The notes: generated from the sequence alone by a model not told the origin. 32,111 nucleotides of DNA from an uncultured Bacteroidales bacterium (GCA_945836755.1 CAMAMB010000022.1:1-32111), one strand, 5' to 3'; shown: positions 15,183 to 25,393, counted from the first letter of the stretch. A program made the numbers and translations.

Positions 15183-16391
15183 TTATTGCGGGGTGCGCTT
15201 GTAGAGCACGAAGGCGATGATGGCGAAGATGAAGTTGGGCAGCCATACCGAGAGCATGGGCGACCACCCGGCGTTGATGGCAAAGGTGGACGAGATGGTC
15301 TGGAAGAGGATGTACGTAAAGCTGAGGGCGATGCCTACGCCTATGCTGGCTCCCATGCCTCCCTTGCGCTTCTCGCAGGAGAGGCTGACCCCGATGAGGG
15401 TCAGTATGAAGGCTGCAAAGGGTGTGGCGTAGCGTTTGTGGTATTCTACTTCGAAGGTGCTCACGCCTGCGGCGCCTCTCAACTTCTGGCGGCCTATGAA
15501 CTCTTTGAGTTCGGGCAGGGTCATGGTCTCTTGCTGGTTGCGCACATAGAAGAAGTCCTTTGGCTCCATCTTGATGATGGTGTCCATGCGGCTGCCGCTC
15601 TGTAGGATCTCGCGCTTGCCCTGGAGGGTGCGTATGTGGTAGTTGCGCAGGGTCCAGGAGAAGCGTCTCTCTGAGAGGGTGTCGTACTGGAGCGACTGTG
15701 CGGTGAGGTGGGAGATGAGCTTCTTGTCTACAAACTTGTCGAGCGAGAACCCGTAGCCGCTCTTACGGGTGTTGTCGAAGTGGGTGATGTATGCCACGAC
15801 GCCTGTGTCCACCTGCATCTGCACGTTGTCTACTGCTGTGATTTCGCCGCGGCGCTTGATGTAGTAGTTCTCGAAGTTGACGCGGGCCACATTGCTCTGC
15901 GGGATGATGTAGCCGCCGAGCAGGAAGGTGGTGACGGCTATCAGTGCGGCGCTCACCATGTAGGGGCGCAGCAGGCGGCGGAAGCTCATGCCGGTGCTCT
16001 TCATGGCAATGATCTCCGAGGTGTCAGCCAGTTTCGAAGTGAAGAAGATGACGGCTATGAATACGAAGAGGGGGCTGAAGAGGTTGGCGAAGTAGGGTAC
16101 GAAGTTGACGTAGTAGTCGAAGACTATCTTCTGGAAGGGGGCGTGGCTCTGCGTGAGTTTGTCAATCTTCTCGTTGTAGTCGAAGATGACGGCAATGACC
16201 ACGATGATGGTGATGAGGAAGATGTAGGTGCTGAGAAACTTGTAGATGATATACCTGTCGATGCGTCCAAGCAGTGGTTTTCCTCCGAGCGTCCGTTCGT
16301 GCAGCCGTCTTCCGCCGCGTTGAATGAGGGCGGAGAGGTCGGCGAGCCATTGGGCCGGCCGGCGTAGGAGGTAGTGGAGGCGTGGTGACAT
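15183..16391 (-). CDS. LptF/LptG family LPS-export permease
   Basis: A 402-residue inner-membrane permease of the YjgP/YjgQ family, which with LptB and LptC extracts lipopolysaccharide from the inner membrane. It has membrane segments at about 50-70 (FLSTYIFLITIIVVIAVIF), 95-120 and 145-165, a periplasmic beta-jellyroll domain (about 170-320), and three C-terminal segments ending FIFAIIAFVLYKRTPQ. Motifs of the family include DTSEIIAMKSTGMS after the second helix. An N-terminal basic segment of about 40 residues precedes the first helix. The phylum usually carries two paralogues, and from sequence alone I cannot say whether this is the F or the G partner. It lies 47 bases after tgt, the usual neighbour in Bacteroidales. 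Confidence 0.93.
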   Translation of the reverse strand: MSPRLHYLLRRPAQWLADLSALIQRGGRRLHERTLGGKPLLGRIDRYIIYKFLSTYIFLITIIVVIAVIFDYNEKIDKLTQSHAPFQKIVFDYYVNFVPYFANLFSPLFVFIAVIFFTSKLADTSEIIAMKSTGMSFRRLLRPYMVSAALIAVTTFLLGGYIIPQSNVARVNFENYYIKRRGEITAVDNVQMQVDTGVVAYITHFDNTRKSGYGFSLDKFVDKKLISHLTAQSLQYDTLSERRFSWTLRNYHIRTLQGKREILQSGSRMDTIIKMEPKDFFYVRNQQETMTLPELKEFIGRQKLRGAAGVSTFEVEYHKRYATPFAAFILTLIGVSLSCEKRKGGMGASIGVGIALSFTYILFQTISSTFAINAGWSPMLSVWLPNFIFAIIAFVLYKRTPQ

Positions 16392-16438
16392 GTATATATA
16401 TTATAGGTAGGTGGCAGACGTGTGTGAGGGGTCGTGGG

Positions 16439-17569
<1,131 letters not shown>

Positions 17570-17593
17570 GGAGGGGCTGTGCTGTGTGGTGGG

Positions 17594-20107
17594 TCAGTCG
17601 AGGGTCGAAGTGGCTTCTTTGGCGTTGGCGGTGGTTTCTTCCTGCGGCACTTCGAGCTTGATGGCGTCGGCCACTTTTTCTGGGAGCAGGGCGTAGTCGA
17701 GCACCTCGGTCACGTCGCTGACGTAGTGGAAGGTGAGTCCCTTGACGTAGCGTTCGTCGATGTCTTCGATGTCTTTGCGGTTGTCTTCAGAGATGACGAT
17801 GTGTGTGATGCCGGCTCTTTTGGCCGCGAGTATCTTCTCCTTGATGCCTCCGACGGGGAGCACTTTCCCGCGGAGGGTGATTTCGCCTGTCATGGCTATG
17901 TGGTCTCTGACGCGTCGTTGTGTGAAGGCGGAGGCCAGTGCGGTGGCGATGGTGATGCCTGCCGAGGGTCCGTCTTTGGGAGTAGCTCCTTCGGGCACAT
18001 GGATGTGTACGCCCCAGTGGTCGAATACTCTATGGTCTATGGCGAGGCTGTCGGCGTGGGCTTTGATGTATTCGAGGCCGAGCATGGCGCTTTCCTTCAT
18101 GACGTCGCCCAGGTTGCCGGTCAGGTTGAGGCGTCCGCCTTTGGCTCGGCTTACGCTGGCTTCGATGAAGAGTATCTCGCCTCCCACGGCGGTCCATGCC
18201 AGTCCGGTGACCACGCCTGCATATTTGTTGCCCTGGTAGATGTCGCGGGTGTAGGGTGGTGTGCCGAGCAGCTTCTTGACGTCGTCGCGGCTCAGTGGTG
18301 TGTCGAGGTAGCTCTCGGAGTAGTTGTCGGTGTCGGAGTAGGCGAGGGCCACTTTGCGGAACACCTTGTTGATTTGCTTCTCGAGCTGTCGCACGCCGCT
18401 TTCACGGGTGTATTTTTCGATGACATACTCCAAGGCTTGCGGGGCGAACTTGATGGTTTTTCCCTCGCCGAAGTTGAAGTCCTTCTGCTCTTTCTTGATG
18501 AGGTGGCGTCGTGCTATCTCTTTTTTCTCCTCGGTGAGGTAGCCGTCGAGCTCTATGACCTCCATGCGGTCGAGCAGGGGGCGTGGTATGGTCTGCAGGC
18601 TGTTGGCAGTGGCAATGAAGAAGACTTTGCTGAGGTCGAAGTCGAGGTCGAGGAAGTTGTCGTGGAAGGCGCTGTTCTGCTCCGGGTCGAGCACTTCGAG
18701 CAGGGCGCTTTGAGGGTCGCCGTTGTAGTTGTTCTGGCTGACCTTGTCGATTTCGTCGAGCACGAAGAGGGGGTTTTGTGTCTCGGCCTTCATGATGGCT
18801 TTGATGATGCGGCCGGGCATGGCGCCCACGTAGGTGCGTCGGTGTCCCCTGATTTCGGCTTCGTCGTGCACTCCTCCGAGGCTGATGCGCACGTAGTGGC
18901 GTCCGAGGGCCTCGGCTATGCTTTTGCCGAGCGATGTCTTGCCCACTCCCGGCGGTCCGTAGAGGCAGAGGATGGGTGCTTTCTTGTCGGTGCGGTATCT
19001 GAGTGAGGCGAGGTGTTCGAGTATGCGTTCTTTCACGCGTTCCATGCCGTAGTGGTCGCGGTCGAGAATTTTCTTGGCATTCTTGATGTGGAGGTTGTCG
19101 GTAGTGGTGACGCCCCAGGGCAGTGAGGTGATGGTTTGCAGATAGTTGAGCTGTACGTTGTAGTCGGGTATCTGCTGCGGCATGCGCTTAAACTTTTCCA
19201 GTTCCCGCTCGAAGGTGGCTCTCACCTTGGGCGGCAGGTCGAGTGAGGCGGCTTTTTGTTCGAGCTCGTTGGCTTCTTCGTTTCCGTCGTCGCCGAGTTC
19301 GCTCTGTATGTTCTTGATTTGTTGTTGCAGGAAGTACTCCCTCTGCTGTTGGTCGAGCTCCTCGCGTGTCTGGTCTTGTATGTTGCGTTTGAGCAGGGCA
19401 TACTGGTACTCCTTGTTGAGTTTCTCGAGAAGCATGTACGCCCTGGCCTTGATGTCGTGCTGGCGGAAGAGTTCAAACTTCTCGTCGCCGGTGAGTGAGA
19501 CGTTGGTGCAGATGAAGTTGATGAGGAAGGCCGGGTGCGACATGTTGCGCATGGCGAAGGCTATCTCTTCGGCTCGTGGGCTCTCGCTGATTTTGAGCAG
19601 GTTGACGATGGCTTCGCGGCATGCGTCGGCGAGGGCGGCAAATTCCTTGTCGCCTTTGTCGTAGACGGTTTCCTCAATCTGTTCGACCTCCACGCGGTAG
19701 ACAGGTGTGCGGCGTTTCACTTTGAGCAGCCTGAGTGGTCCGCAGCTCTGTATGATGGCTGCGCAGGCGCCTCCGGGCAGGTCGATGGTGCGCATGACCC
19801 TTGCCAGCACGCCTTCCTGATAGAGTTCGTCGGCCTGTGGCAGGTCGGCCTCGGGGTCTTTCTGGGGAAAGACGGCTATGTGGCTGTTGTGCTTGAGGGC
19901 TTGCTCCACGACCTTGATGCTCATGGGGCGTCCGATGTTGACGGAGCCCACCACGCCCGGAAAGAGCATCATGTTGCGCAGCAGCAGGGCCGGCAGCGAG
20001 GGCTCGCAGGGCGTGTGGAGGATGTAGTTCATGTCGCCGTCGAAGTCGGCTATGAGTGAGAACCCGTTGGTGATGTTGTCGTCGTCTCTTTTAAGTTTGA
20101 TATGCAC
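17594..20107 (-). CDS. lon: ATP-dependent protease Lon
   Basis: A cytoplasmic AAA+ protease that degrades damaged and regulatory proteins. From the chosen start there are 837 residues: N-terminal substrate domain (to about 260), coiled-coil segment ([20 protein letters not shown]), Walker A GPPGVGKT (about 384-391), Walker B FVLDEIDK, and a protease domain with the catalytic dyad Ser715 (DGPSAG) and Lys758 (GGIKEK). The acidic tail is short. The start is uncertain: there is no ATG before residue NYILH (20,032). The GTG at 20,107 ([16 protein letters not shown]) begins just ahead of the segment [13 protein letters not shown], which looks like the N-terminus of other Prevotella-type Lon. The open frame continues to a GTG at 20,236 with a non-conserved Ala/Ser/Pro-rich stretch. 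A -7 element lies at 20,263-20,270. Confidence 0.95.
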   Translation of the reverse strand: MHIKLKRDDDNITNGFSLIADFDGDMNYILHTPCEPSLPALLLRNMMLFPGVVGSVNIGRPMSIKVVEQALKHNSHIAVFPQKDPEADLPQADELYQEGVLARVMRTIDLPGGACAAIIQSCGPLRLLKVKRRTPVYRVEVEQIEETVYDKGDKEFAALADACREAIVNLLKISESPRAEEIAFAMRNMSHPAFLINFICTNVSLTGDEKFELFRQHDIKARAYMLLEKLNKEYQYALLKRNIQDQTREELDQQQREYFLQQQIKNIQSELGDDGNEEANELEQKAASLDLPPKVRATFERELEKFKRMPQQIPDYNVQLNYLQTITSLPWGVTTTDNLHIKNAKKILDRDHYGMERVKERILEHLASLRYRTDKKAPILCLYGPPGVGKTSLGKSIAEALGRHYVRISLGGVHDEAEIRGHRRTYVGAMPGRIIKAIMKAETQNPLFVLDEIDKVSQNNYNGDPQSALLEVLDPEQNSAFHDNFLDLDFDLSKVFFIATANSLQTIPRPLLDRMEVIELDGYLTEEKKEIARRHLIKKEQKDFNFGEGKTIKFAPQALEYVIEKYTRESGVRQLEKQINKVFRKVALAYSDTDNYSESYLDTPLSRDDVKKLLGTPPYTRDIYQGNKYAGVVTGLAWTAVGGEILFIEASVSRAKGGRLNLTGNLGDVMKESAMLGLEYIKAHADSLAIDHRVFDHWGVHIHVPEGATPKDGPSAGITIATALASAFTQRRVRDHIAMTGEITLRGKVLPVGGIKEKILAAKRAGITHIVISEDNRKDIEDIDERYVKGLTFHYVSDVTEVLDYALLPEKVADAIKLEVPQEETTANAKEATSTLD

Positions 20108-20262
20108 GCTGGTAGGGTGTTGGGTTAATAGTTGTTGGGAGCTCGGTGGCGAGCAGTCTGTGAGTGTGGTTGCGGCGGCCTGTGCCCGGGGTGTGGCGAG
20201 GTGTGAGGCGGAGGCTCTACGCTCTCGCGGTGGCACGGCGCCGGTCAGCGCATATTAGGCTG

Positions 20263-20270
20263 CAAAGTTA
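20263..20270 (-). promoter_or_regulatory. -7 promoter element for lon
   Basis: The minus strand reads TAACTTTG, matching TAnnTTTG, in the same TGCAAAGTTA context as the lysS element. Transcription from here would give a leader of about 150 bases to the GTG at 20,107. No clear -33 element is visible. Confidence 0.55.
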
Positions 20271-20376
20271 GTGATTTTCGTGGAGGTGGAGGCTCGTTGG
20301 GCGGCTTATTGGCGGGGTGGGTGGCAAGAAAACTGATTTTTGTCGCTCCGTCGGTCGCAGGCCCGGCCTTACGGCC

Positions 20377-20384
20377 TACCTTTG
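20377..20384 (+). promoter_or_regulatory. -7 promoter element for trmN6
   Basis: TACCTTTG matches TAnnTTTG and lies 45 bases ahead of the chosen ATG of trmN6. A TTTG at 20,339-20,342 is too far upstream for the normal 19-21-base spacing. Confidence 0.5.
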
Positions 20385-20428
20385 CGGACGGTATGGGGGG
20401 ACTGTCTCCCCCGCTGTTGTCACTCGCG

Positions 20429-21250
20429 ATGTTTACTTTTCAGCAATTTGTCATTGATGATGCCCATTGTGCCATGAAGGTGGGCACCGACGGGGTGCTG
20501 CTTGGCGCCTGGGCCGGGGTGGAGGGAGCTCGCCGCATTCTCGATGTGGGGTGCGGCAGCGGTCTGATAGCCCTGATGGCTGCCCAGCGCAATGCTTCGG
20601 CCCGTGTGGTGGGGGTGGAGATTGCTCCCGAGGCGGTGGCCGACGCGCGTCTCAATGTGGCGCGGTCGCCTTTTGCCTCGCGGGTGGTGGTGGAGCAGGG
20701 CGACGTGGTGAACCCCGCCGTGGTGGCCCGCCTGCTGGCCCATGGCCCGTTCGACTGTGTGGTGTCTAACCCTCCTTATCATGAAGAAGAGCTGCTGCCG
20801 CCTTCGGCCGGACGGGCTGCGGCGCGCCACACCGACAGTGGCCTGAGTTTCGGGGCTCTGCTGCATGTGGTGGCTCGGGTGTCAGGCCCGGCCTCGGAGG
20901 TGTGGCAGTCTGCCCCACAGGTTGAGGGTGTAGCAAACTCTGTGCCACAGAGGGAGGGAGAGGCGGTTTCTTGTGATAGGGCCGAGTGGCGGGCGCCACG
21001 TTTCTGTGTGGTACTGCCCACGGCGGCGGTGGCGCGCTTTGTGGCTCTGGCTGCCGCCTACGGCTTTTGCCCGGAGCGGCGCACCGATGTGGTCACACGG
21101 CCCCACAAGCCGCCCAAGCGCAGCCTGCTGTCGTTTCTGCTGCGCCCGCAAGAGCCTGTGGTGCAGACGGTCGACGTGCTGCCTCTGCTGGCTGACGACG
21201 GCGGACGCTCCGAAGCTTATGCCCGGCTGTGTCGCCACTTCTACCTGTGA
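20429..21250 (+). CDS. trmN6: tRNA1(Val) (adenine37-N6)-methyltransferase
   Basis: A SAM-dependent methyltransferase of the YfiC/TrmN6 type that methylates A37 of tRNA1-Val. The 273 residues start MFTFQQFVIDDAHCAMKVGTDG, the family N-terminus. The SAM-binding motif ILDVGCGSG is at 37-45 and the N6-adenine catalytic motif NPPY at 114-117. An open frame upstream to 20,297 was rejected because it would cross the promoter and is not family-like. Residues about 152-190 form an insertion (starting SGPASEVWQSAPQ) in place of the usual short LLKPGG turn, built from a diverged repeat (VWQSAPQ / VANSVPQ). This makes the protein longer than the usual roughly 240 residues. The conserved C-terminal blocks (RFCVVLPTAA, KRSLLSF) are intact, so it is probably functional. 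Confidence 0.88.
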   Translation: MFTFQQFVIDDAHCAMKVGTDGVLLGAWAGVEGARRILDVGCGSGLIALMAAQRNASARVVGVEIAPEAVADARLNVARSPFASRVVVEQGDVVNPAVVARLLAHGPFDCVVSNPPYHEEELLPPSAGRAAARHTDSGLSFGALLHVVARVSGPASEVWQSAPQVEGVANSVPQREGEAVSCDRAEWRAPRFCVVLPTAAVARFVALAAAYGFCPERRTDVVTRPHKPPKRSLLSFLLRPQEPVVQTVDVLPLLADDGGRSEAYARLCRHFYL

Positions 21251-21318
21251 GCCACCGGTGTCGCAGCCGCCGTCCCGGGCTGGCCCGTCCTTCGCGGGCC
21301 GGTCCGGCGTTCGAACGG

Positions 21319-21406
21319 CATGTACATCTAGTTTTTTCTACATGTACATCTAGTTTTTTCTACATGTACATCTAGTTTTTCCTACATGTACATCTAAGTT
21401 CTCCTG
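21319..21406 (+). repeat. 22-nt-period repeat array, four units
   Basis: Units begin at 21,319, 21,341, 21,363 and 21,385. Each begins CATGTACATCTAG and continues with a T-rich core (GTTTTTTCTA or GTTTTTCCTA); the fourth is degenerate (AAGTTCTCCTG). There are no spacers. The array lies between the convergent trmN6 and patatin genes, immediately before their shared terminator. The same unit closes the window at 32,038-32,111. Confidence 0.9.
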
Positions 21407-21422
21407 CCTGTAGCTCATGACG

Positions 21423-21466
21423 AACGCGGGAAGCATGGCTGAGGGTGTCACCATGCTTCCCGCGTT
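21423..21466. terminator. Bidirectional terminator between convergent genes
   Basis: A 16-bp perfect stem (AACGCGGGAAGCATGG 21,423-21,438 with 21,451-21,466) and a 12-base loop. It sits between the stop of trmN6 (+) and the stop of the patatin gene (-), so it can serve both. It has only short T/A edges. The stem contains GGGAAGCAT, a word also seen in the repeat arrays at 981 and 10,568. Confidence 0.75.
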
Positions 21467-21510
21467 GACTGTGAGCAGGTTGTCGAGGCCGTGGCGGCAA
21501 GGGTGGCCGT

Positions 21511-22374
21511 CTACCAGCCGAGGCCGTGGTCGCGCATGTAGTCCTGGATGACGCTGCGCGCACAGTTGTAGCCCTCGTGGTAGAGGTCGGTGAGCTTTTG
21601 AGGGTCAGAGGTGAGGCGGGTGACCTGTAAGGGCTGCTGAGGCCGTATGACGAGAATGCGGCCCTCGTCTTCCAGGCGCTCGACGAGGTCGAGCTGGCGG
21701 TTGTAGTACTCGTGGCGGCGGCTCAGCAGGAGGCGCAGCCGCGGGTAGTTGCCGTAGATGAAGCGAGGCACGTTGTGGTCGCGCGAGGCATCGCGGTAGC
21801 CTCTGTTGCGAGTGAGCACCACCACGTTGTAGGGGTGACCGGTCGCCATGGCCCGCTCAATGGGTATGGAGTCGGCAATGCCGCCGTCGAGCATGAGGCG
21901 TCCGTCGACCTCGACCATGGGGCAGACAAAGGGCAAGGCGCTCGAAGCCTTGGCTATGGCGAGCAACCGCTCGGACGAGTGGCGCTCGCTGAGGTAGCAG
22001 GGGCGGCCCGTGAGGCAGTCGGTGGTCACCATCTCGTAAGTCATGGGATTGTGGAAGGCGGCGTCGTAGTCGTAGGGCAGGATGGTGCGCGGCAGGTCGT
22101 CGTAGAGCAGCTGGCGGTCGAGAATGCTGTGCTGCGAGATGAGGTACTTCATTCCTATATAATGATGCTCGCGCAGCAGGTCGATGTTAGAGCGCCGGGC
22201 CCTGCCGCGCTGACCGCTGAGATACGACAATCCGTTGCAAGCGCCCGCCGACACGCTCACACAGTAGCTGAAGCGTATGCCGCTGTCCATGAAGTAGTCT
22301 AACACGCCCGAGGTGAACACGCCGCGCATGCCGCCGCCCTCGAGCACAAGTCCGGTAGGGGTGTGAGAAAACAT
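21511..22374 (-). CDS. Patatin-like phospholipase (YjjU-like)
   Basis: A 287-residue alpha/beta lipid acyl hydrolase of the patatin family, close to the YjjU group. It has the oxyanion loop GGGMRG (13-18), the nucleophile in SVSAG with Ser42, and the dyad aspartate in MLDGGIADSIPIERA. The usual elbow GxSxG has Ser instead of the first Gly here. No signal peptide is visible, so it is probably cytoplasmic or membrane-associated, acting on phospholipids; the substrate is unknown. The ATG at 22,372-22,374 was chosen over a TTG two codons earlier. A minus-strand -7 element (22,514-22,521) lies 140 bases upstream, back to back with the promoter of the aminopeptidase gene. Confidence 0.88.
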   Translation of the reverse strand: MFSHTPTGLVLEGGGMRGVFTSGVLDYFMDSGIRFSYCVSVSAGACNGLSYLSGQRGRARRSNIDLLREHHYIGMKYLISQHSILDRQLLYDDLPRTILPYDYDAAFHNPMTYEMVTTDCLTGRPCYLSERHSSERLLAIAKASSALPFVCPMVEVDGRLMLDGGIADSIPIERAMATGHPYNVVVLTRNRGYRDASRDHNVPRFIYGNYPRLRLLLSRRHEYYNRQLDLVERLEDEGRILVIRPQQPLQVTRLTSDPQKLTDLYHEGYNCARSVIQDYMRDHGLGW

Positions 22375-22513
22375 AACCAATAAACAGACAGCCTCCTTGA
22401 GCCATTTGCCTCCCCCCTGCCACCCTCAGACCGAGGCGTGACGGCCCGGGCCGGAGACTGCCCATAGCAGCGAAAACCCGGGGAGCGGAGAGGCGGTTGG
22501 TAGAAACTGTGTG

Positions 22514-22521
22514 CAAAAGTA
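22514..22521 (-). promoter_or_regulatory. -7 promoter element for the patatin gene
   Basis: The minus strand reads TACTTTTG (TAnnTTTG). It faces away from the plus-strand element at 22,543-22,550. Only 21 bases separate the two, so their -33 regions must overlap each other's -7. Confidence 0.45.
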
Positions 22522-22542
22522 ATCAAATATCAAGTTATTTAG

Positions 22543-22550
22543 TACCTTTG
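22543..22550 (+). promoter_or_regulatory. -7 promoter element for the Xaa-Pro aminopeptidase gene
   Basis: TACCTTTG matches TAnnTTTG and precedes the ATG at 22,679 by 128 bases. The leader would start with the hairpin at 22,552-22,576. Confidence 0.5.
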
Positions 22551-22551
22551 C

Positions 22552-22576
22552 GAGGTAGTTCACTGCGAACCACCTC
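22552..22576 (+). promoter_or_regulatory. 5'-end hairpin in the aminopeptidase leader
   Basis: GAGGTAGTTC (22,552-22,561) pairs with GAACCACCTC (22,567-22,576), nine of ten positions, loop ACTGC. It lies at the expected transcription start, so it would cap the mRNA and could stabilise it. The GC-rich remainder of the leader (22,577-22,660) shows no riboswitch I recognise. Confidence 0.4.
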
Positions 22577-22678
22577 AGACGGCGGCCGCAGCGAGCCCTC
22601 CGCCCGCGCCCCGCACCGCCCCACGGCCGTGAAGCAAGGAGCGTTTCATCCATCACGTCATCAAAACAACTTACCGAT

Positions 22679-24094
22679 ATGCTATTCCCCCAGTCTACCT
22701 ATATCGAACGCCGCCGGAAGCTGCTGGATCAGATTTCGGACGGAGTAGTCCTCTTCTTAGGCAACAACGAAAGCCCCTACAACTATCCCGCCAATACCTA
22801 TAAGTATCGTCAGGACAGCACCTTCCTCTACTTCTTCGGCCAACACCGTAGCGGGCTGGCCGCCCTGCTCGACGCCGAGACCGGCGAAGAGATTATGGCC
22901 GGCGACGATGTAGACATAGACGACATCGTATGGTACGGAACGGTGAAGCCGGTGCAGGCGATGGCCGACGAGAGCGGCTGCGGACGTAGGGTCGACATGG
23001 CCACCTTCGCGCAGAGGGTACGCCAGGCAGCCGCCGAGGGTCGCCGCATCCACTTCCTGCCGCCCTACCGCCACGACACCATGCTCTACCTCTCCGACCT
23101 GCTGGGCAAGCACCACTCGGAGCTGCGCGCCGCCGCCTCCGTCGAGCTGATCAAGGCCGTAGTGGCCCTGCGCAACATCAAGAGCGAGGAAGAAATCGCA
23201 GAGCTGGAACGCGCCTCGGCCATCGGCTATAAGATGCACACCGCGGCCATGAGCCTCTGTCGGCCGGGAGTGACGGAGCAGTACATCAGCGGCGTGCTCG
23301 AAGGCATAGCCAACGCCTACGGCAGCCACGTATCGTTTCAGAGCATCGTCACCATGCACGGCGAGATACTTCACGGCGGCGCACACGACCGCAAGCTCGA
23401 AGCCGGCCGCCTCATGCTCTGCGACGCCGGCGCCGAGACCAACGAACACTACTGCTCCGACCACACACGCACCTCGCCCATCAGCGGCCGCTTCACCACC
23501 AAGCAGCGCGACATCTATACCATCGTGGCCGACTGTCACGACCTGGCCCTCACCCACGCCCGCCCCGGTGTGAGATGGTGGGACGTACACTTCGCCGTGT
23601 GCCGCCTGCTCACTGACCGCCTCAAAGAGCTGGGCCTCATGAAGGGCGACACCGAAGAGGCCGTGCGAGCCGGTGCCCATGCCCTCTTCCTGCCCCACGG
23701 CCTCGGCCACACCATGGGCATGGACGTGCACGATATGGAAGGCCTCGGCCAGACCTACGTGGGCTACGACGACGAAACACGCCCCTCCACCCAGTTTGGC
23801 ACCGCCTCGCTGCGCTTCGGCCGCCGCCTCGAAGTGGGACACGTGGTGACCGACGAGCCCGGCATCTACTTCATACCCGACCTCATCGACCTCTGGCAGA
23901 GAGAGGGCCGCTGCGCCGACTTCCTATGCTTCGACAAAATCAACGAGTACCGCGACTTCGGCGGCATACGTATAGAGGACGATGTGCTCATCACCCCCGA
24001 CGGCTGCCGCTTCCTCGGCAAAGACCTCATACCCTACCGACCCGACGAAGTGGAGGCCTACATGGCCGCCCACCAGGACAAACTCCCCCTCTGA
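22679..24094 (+). CDS. pepP: Xaa-Pro aminopeptidase (M24 family)
   Basis: A di-metal aminopeptidase that removes the N-terminal residue before proline. The 471 residues have an N-terminal AMP_N domain (about 1-130, starting MLFPQSTYIERR) and a pita-bread catalytic domain. Metal ligands visible are the two aspartates in CDAGAETNEHYCSDHTRTSP, the histidine in PHGLGHTMGMDVHD, and the glutamates in TDEPGIYF and IRIEDDV. No signal peptide is present, so it is cytoplasmic. It stands first in the plus-strand group, with a C1-type peptidase 65 bases downstream, suggesting a shared role in finishing peptide breakdown, which would suit an amino-acid-fermenting or peptide-using anaerobe (inference). Confidence 0.95.
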   Translation: MLFPQSTYIERRRKLLDQISDGVVLFLGNNESPYNYPANTYKYRQDSTFLYFFGQHRSGLAALLDAETGEEIMAGDDVDIDDIVWYGTVKPVQAMADESGCGRRVDMATFAQRVRQAAAEGRRIHFLPPYRHDTMLYLSDLLGKHHSELRAAASVELIKAVVALRNIKSEEEIAELERASAIGYKMHTAAMSLCRPGVTEQYISGVLEGIANAYGSHVSFQSIVTMHGEILHGGAHDRKLEAGRLMLCDAGAETNEHYCSDHTRTSPISGRFTTKQRDIYTIVADCHDLALTHARPGVRWWDVHFAVCRLLTDRLKELGLMKGDTEEAVRAGAHALFLPHGLGHTMGMDVHDMEGLGQTYVGYDDETRPSTQFGTASLRFGRRLEVGHVVTDEPGIYFIPDLIDLWQREGRCADFLCFDKINEYRDFGGIRIEDDVLITPDGCRFLGKDLIPYRPDEVEAYMAAHQDKLPL

Positions 24095-24159
24095 CGGCCC
24101 ACAGCCCGCGACAAGCGACACAGACATTATTCACTCCATTATAATATTTACTTAACGAC

Positions 24160-25362
24160 ATGAACAAGATCCTCTCACTCGGCGTAGCAGCCCTCACCAT
24201 GCTGCCCGCCGGGGCGTCAGCCTCCTCACTGAGCGCTGCACAGAACGACACGGTGCAGTTTACCGTGGTCAAGGAAAACCCCATTACCTCCATCAAAAAC
24301 CAGAACAACAGCGGTACCTGCTGGGCCTACTCCTCACTCGGCTTCCTCGAGGCTGAGCTCCTGCGCATGGGCAAGGGCACACACGACCTCTGCGAGTCGT
24401 TCCTCGTCTATAAGACCTACCTCGACCGCGCCGACAAGGCCGTGCGCACCCACGGCGACGTGAGCTTCTCACAAGGCGGCTCCTTCTACGACGCTATCTA
24501 CTGCCTCAAACACTACGGCATGGTGCCCCAAGACGCCATGCCCGCGCCCGGCTCACTCTACGGCGACTCCCTCTTCAACTTCACCCAGCTCGACGCCGTG
24601 ACCTCCGCCTACGTAGGCGCCATAGCCAAGGGCAAGCAGGACAAGATTTCGCTCACCTGGAAAAAGGACCTCGACAACATCTACCGCAACTACTTCGGCG
24701 AGCTGCCTACTGAAGTCAAGGTGGGAGGCAAGACCTACACCCCGCAGACCTATGTGACCGACTATCTCGGCCTTAACCCTGACGACTACGTGTCGCTCAC
24801 ATCCTACTCACACCAGCCCTTCTACGACAAGTTCATTCTCGAAATCCAGGACAACTGGCGCTGGGCCGAGAGCTATAACCTGCCCCTCGACGACTTTATG
24901 CGCGTGATGGACACCGCCGTACGCAACGGCTACTCCATAGCTTGGGGCGCCGACGTCAGCGAGACCTACTTCGGCCGTCGTAATGGCAAAGGCTACGCCT
25001 ACGTGCCCAAGGACCTCAAGGTGAAGACCCTCATGGGATCAGACCAGGCCCGCTGGAGCGGCACCACCGTCAAGGTGAGCGCACCCGTAGAGAGCGAGGA
25101 CGAACTCACCATCACCCAGGAACTCCGCCAGCAGGCCTACGACAACTGGGAGACTACCGACGACCACGGCATGGTCATCTACGGCATCGCCAAAGACCCC
25201 AAGGGACACGAATACTACATGGTGAAAAACTCTTGGGGCGAGTACGGACCCTACAAGGGCATCACCTACGCCTCAAAAGCATATGTGGCCTACAAGACCA
25301 TGAACATCGTGCTCAACAAGAAGGCCCTCCCGGCAGACATACGCAAGAAGCTCGGCATCTAA
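24160..25362 (+). CDS. C1-family (bleomycin hydrolase/PepC-like) cysteine peptidase, exported
   Basis: A 400-residue papain-fold aminopeptidase. The catalytic residues are all visible: Gln48 and Cys54 in NQNNSGTCWAYS, His336 in DDHGMVIYG and Asn357 in MVKNSWGE. The spacing and the KNQ-SGTCW-(Y/F)S pattern are those of aminopeptidase C / bleomycin hydrolase (C1B), though the protein is shorter than the usual roughly 440-450. Unlike the cytoplasmic enzymes it starts with a signal peptide (MNKILSLGVAALTMLPAGASA), so it acts in the periplasm or beyond. The true PepC C-terminal extension that reaches into the active site is replaced by a short tail ending PADIRKKLGI. The ATG at 24,160 follows an AT-rich leader. 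Confidence 0.92.
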   Translation: MNKILSLGVAALTMLPAGASASSLSAAQNDTVQFTVVKENPITSIKNQNNSGTCWAYSSLGFLEAELLRMGKGTHDLCESFLVYKTYLDRADKAVRTHGDVSFSQGGSFYDAIYCLKHYGMVPQDAMPAPGSLYGDSLFNFTQLDAVTSAYVGAIAKGKQDKISLTWKKDLDNIYRNYFGELPTEVKVGGKTYTPQTYVTDYLGLNPDDYVSLTSYSHQPFYDKFILEIQDNWRWAESYNLPLDDFMRVMDTAVRNGYSIAWGADVSETYFGRRNGKGYAYVPKDLKVKTLMGSDQARWSGTTVKVSAPVESEDELTITQELRQQAYDNWETTDDHGMVIYGIAKDPKGHEYYMVKNSWGEYGPYKGITYASKAYVAYKTMNIVLNKKALPADIRKKLGI

Positions 25363-25393
25363 CCCCCGCCGCCTAAGTTTGAAGCTACACCCA

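Noticed and set aside
21300-21320. tRNA-like GTTCGAAC word
   Set aside because: The word occurs at 21,309-21,316, but no acceptor stem, D-arm or anticodon arm can be drawn around it. No tRNA was found anywhere in the window.
21319-21406. CRISPR array
   Set aside because: The units follow each other at 21-22 bases without unique spacers, and no cas genes are present. They are plain tandem repeats. The same holds for the arrays at 981, 10,548 and 32,016.
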